From Acanthosepion esculentum (lineage: Eukaryota > Mollusca > Cephalopoda > Sepiida > Sepiidae): 64,000 nucleotides of DNA. Positions 63,550 through 64,000 of this stretch are shown piece by piece. The notes beneath the pieces were generated by a model. That model did no database searches. It had not been told where the DNA came from and saw only the letters and a list, made by a program, of their open reading frames with translations. The stretch covers positions 9,273,501 through 9,337,500 of the forward strand of contig CAXIWW010000817.1 in assembly GCA_964036315.1 (NCBI GenBank), given 5' to 3'. The translations under genes and the position numbers were made by a program. How positions within the stretch are numbered: the first letter of the stretch is position 1; each line of letters opens with the position of its first letter.

Positions 63550-64000
63550 CTGTAAACATGGACTAAACGAAAAAATGCACAAAATTTGATACCAATTTTG
63601 AAAAGTTTTCTTTTACTGGAAAATTTATAAACAAGTGAATTATGACTGATTTCCAAGTTTAGGGCCGCATGACAATTTCCGCAAATGAGGTAACACAAGT
63701 CCACATTCCGTTTAATTTCGACCCGACTCCAATCAATCTGTCAAAAAAACTTTTGTAATTATGGACAAGGTAAGAAATTCCCGACAATTGGAGAGCAATA
63801 ATTTGTGGATTCTATAAAAACGCAAAATTACAAATGCATTCTTATTGTGTACACTGGAATTCGGACGCTGTAAATTGTCAGATGACATACCGCGCACATG
63901 GTGAAAGCTGTACTTTTTACTATCTGGGCAAATGAAAAATCCCTGTAAACATAGACAAATCAAATAATTGGAATCAATTTGGTACCCATTTTGAAAATAT
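63335..64000 (+). repeat. E segment, second copy: 393-bp tandem, runs off the window
   Basis: AT-rich sequence with the same words as 38041–38384. TGTGGATTCTATA occurs at 63411 and 63804 and TGTAAACAT at 63551 and 63944, giving a 393-bp period; 1.7 periods are visible. It starts with a fragment in reverse orientation (TTTTCATTTGGTCAGATAG, the reverse complement of the word near 38277–38301). I find no credible coding sequence; open frames here are short and on the minus strand. Confidence 0.85.

Noticed and set aside
63391..63963. Minus-strand frames in the E segment
   Set aside because: They are short, overlapping, repeated with the 393-bp period and without a recognisable domain.

Overview
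The window is eukaryotic and reads as satellite heterochromatin (pericentromeric, subtelomeric or another gene-poor block). Apart from one decayed LTR retrotransposon I see no host gene, tRNA, rRNA or telomere motif. The DNA is almost entirely tandem repeats of five unrelated families, here called A, C, D, E and F. The retrotransposon has the protease–RT–RNase H–integrase order of Ty3/gypsy elements, which fits an animal (probably invertebrate) genome. I cannot name the species.

Layout. 1–18770: satellite A, a 22-bp repeat broken about every 375 bp by a conserved ~155-bp spacer (about 50 spacers). 18771–20182: the same satellite inverted. 20183–24339: LTR retrotransposon with 97-bp terminal repeats, a gag gene, a -1 frameshift signal, and a pol gene broken by an in-frame stop. 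24340–34516: satellite C, G-rich units of 31 and 43 bp. 34517–38040: satellite D, 60-bp unit. 38041–38384: E, AT-rich. 38385–48498: satellite F, a 73-bp monomer in a 219-bp trimeric higher-order repeat. 48499–60930: a second C array. 60931–63334: a second D array. 63335–64000: a second E segment, running off the window.

The main structural observation is that the order C-D-E occurs twice in the same orientation with F between. The two C-to-D junctions enter D at the same phase, and the first D units of both arrays share the same rare variants. This suggests a super-repeat of roughly 24–26 kb (C-D-E-F) rather than chance neighbours. Nested duplications at smaller scales occur inside the arrays: about 4.3, 2.04, 1.87 and 1.4 kb in A, 1,240 bp in F and 1,652 bp in the second C array.

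The retrotransposon sits exactly on the boundary between inverted satellite A and satellite C. Gag carries two zinc knuckles. Just after the second knuckle a GGGAAAC heptamer in the correct phase, a 6-nt spacer and a 10-position stem-loop form a textbook -1 frameshift cassette feeding pol. Pol has a TAG inside RNase H and the integrase zinc finger lacks one cysteine, so this copy is very probably dead. Long open frames elsewhere, up to 864 codons, are by-products of repeat units free of stop codons and are not annotated as genes.
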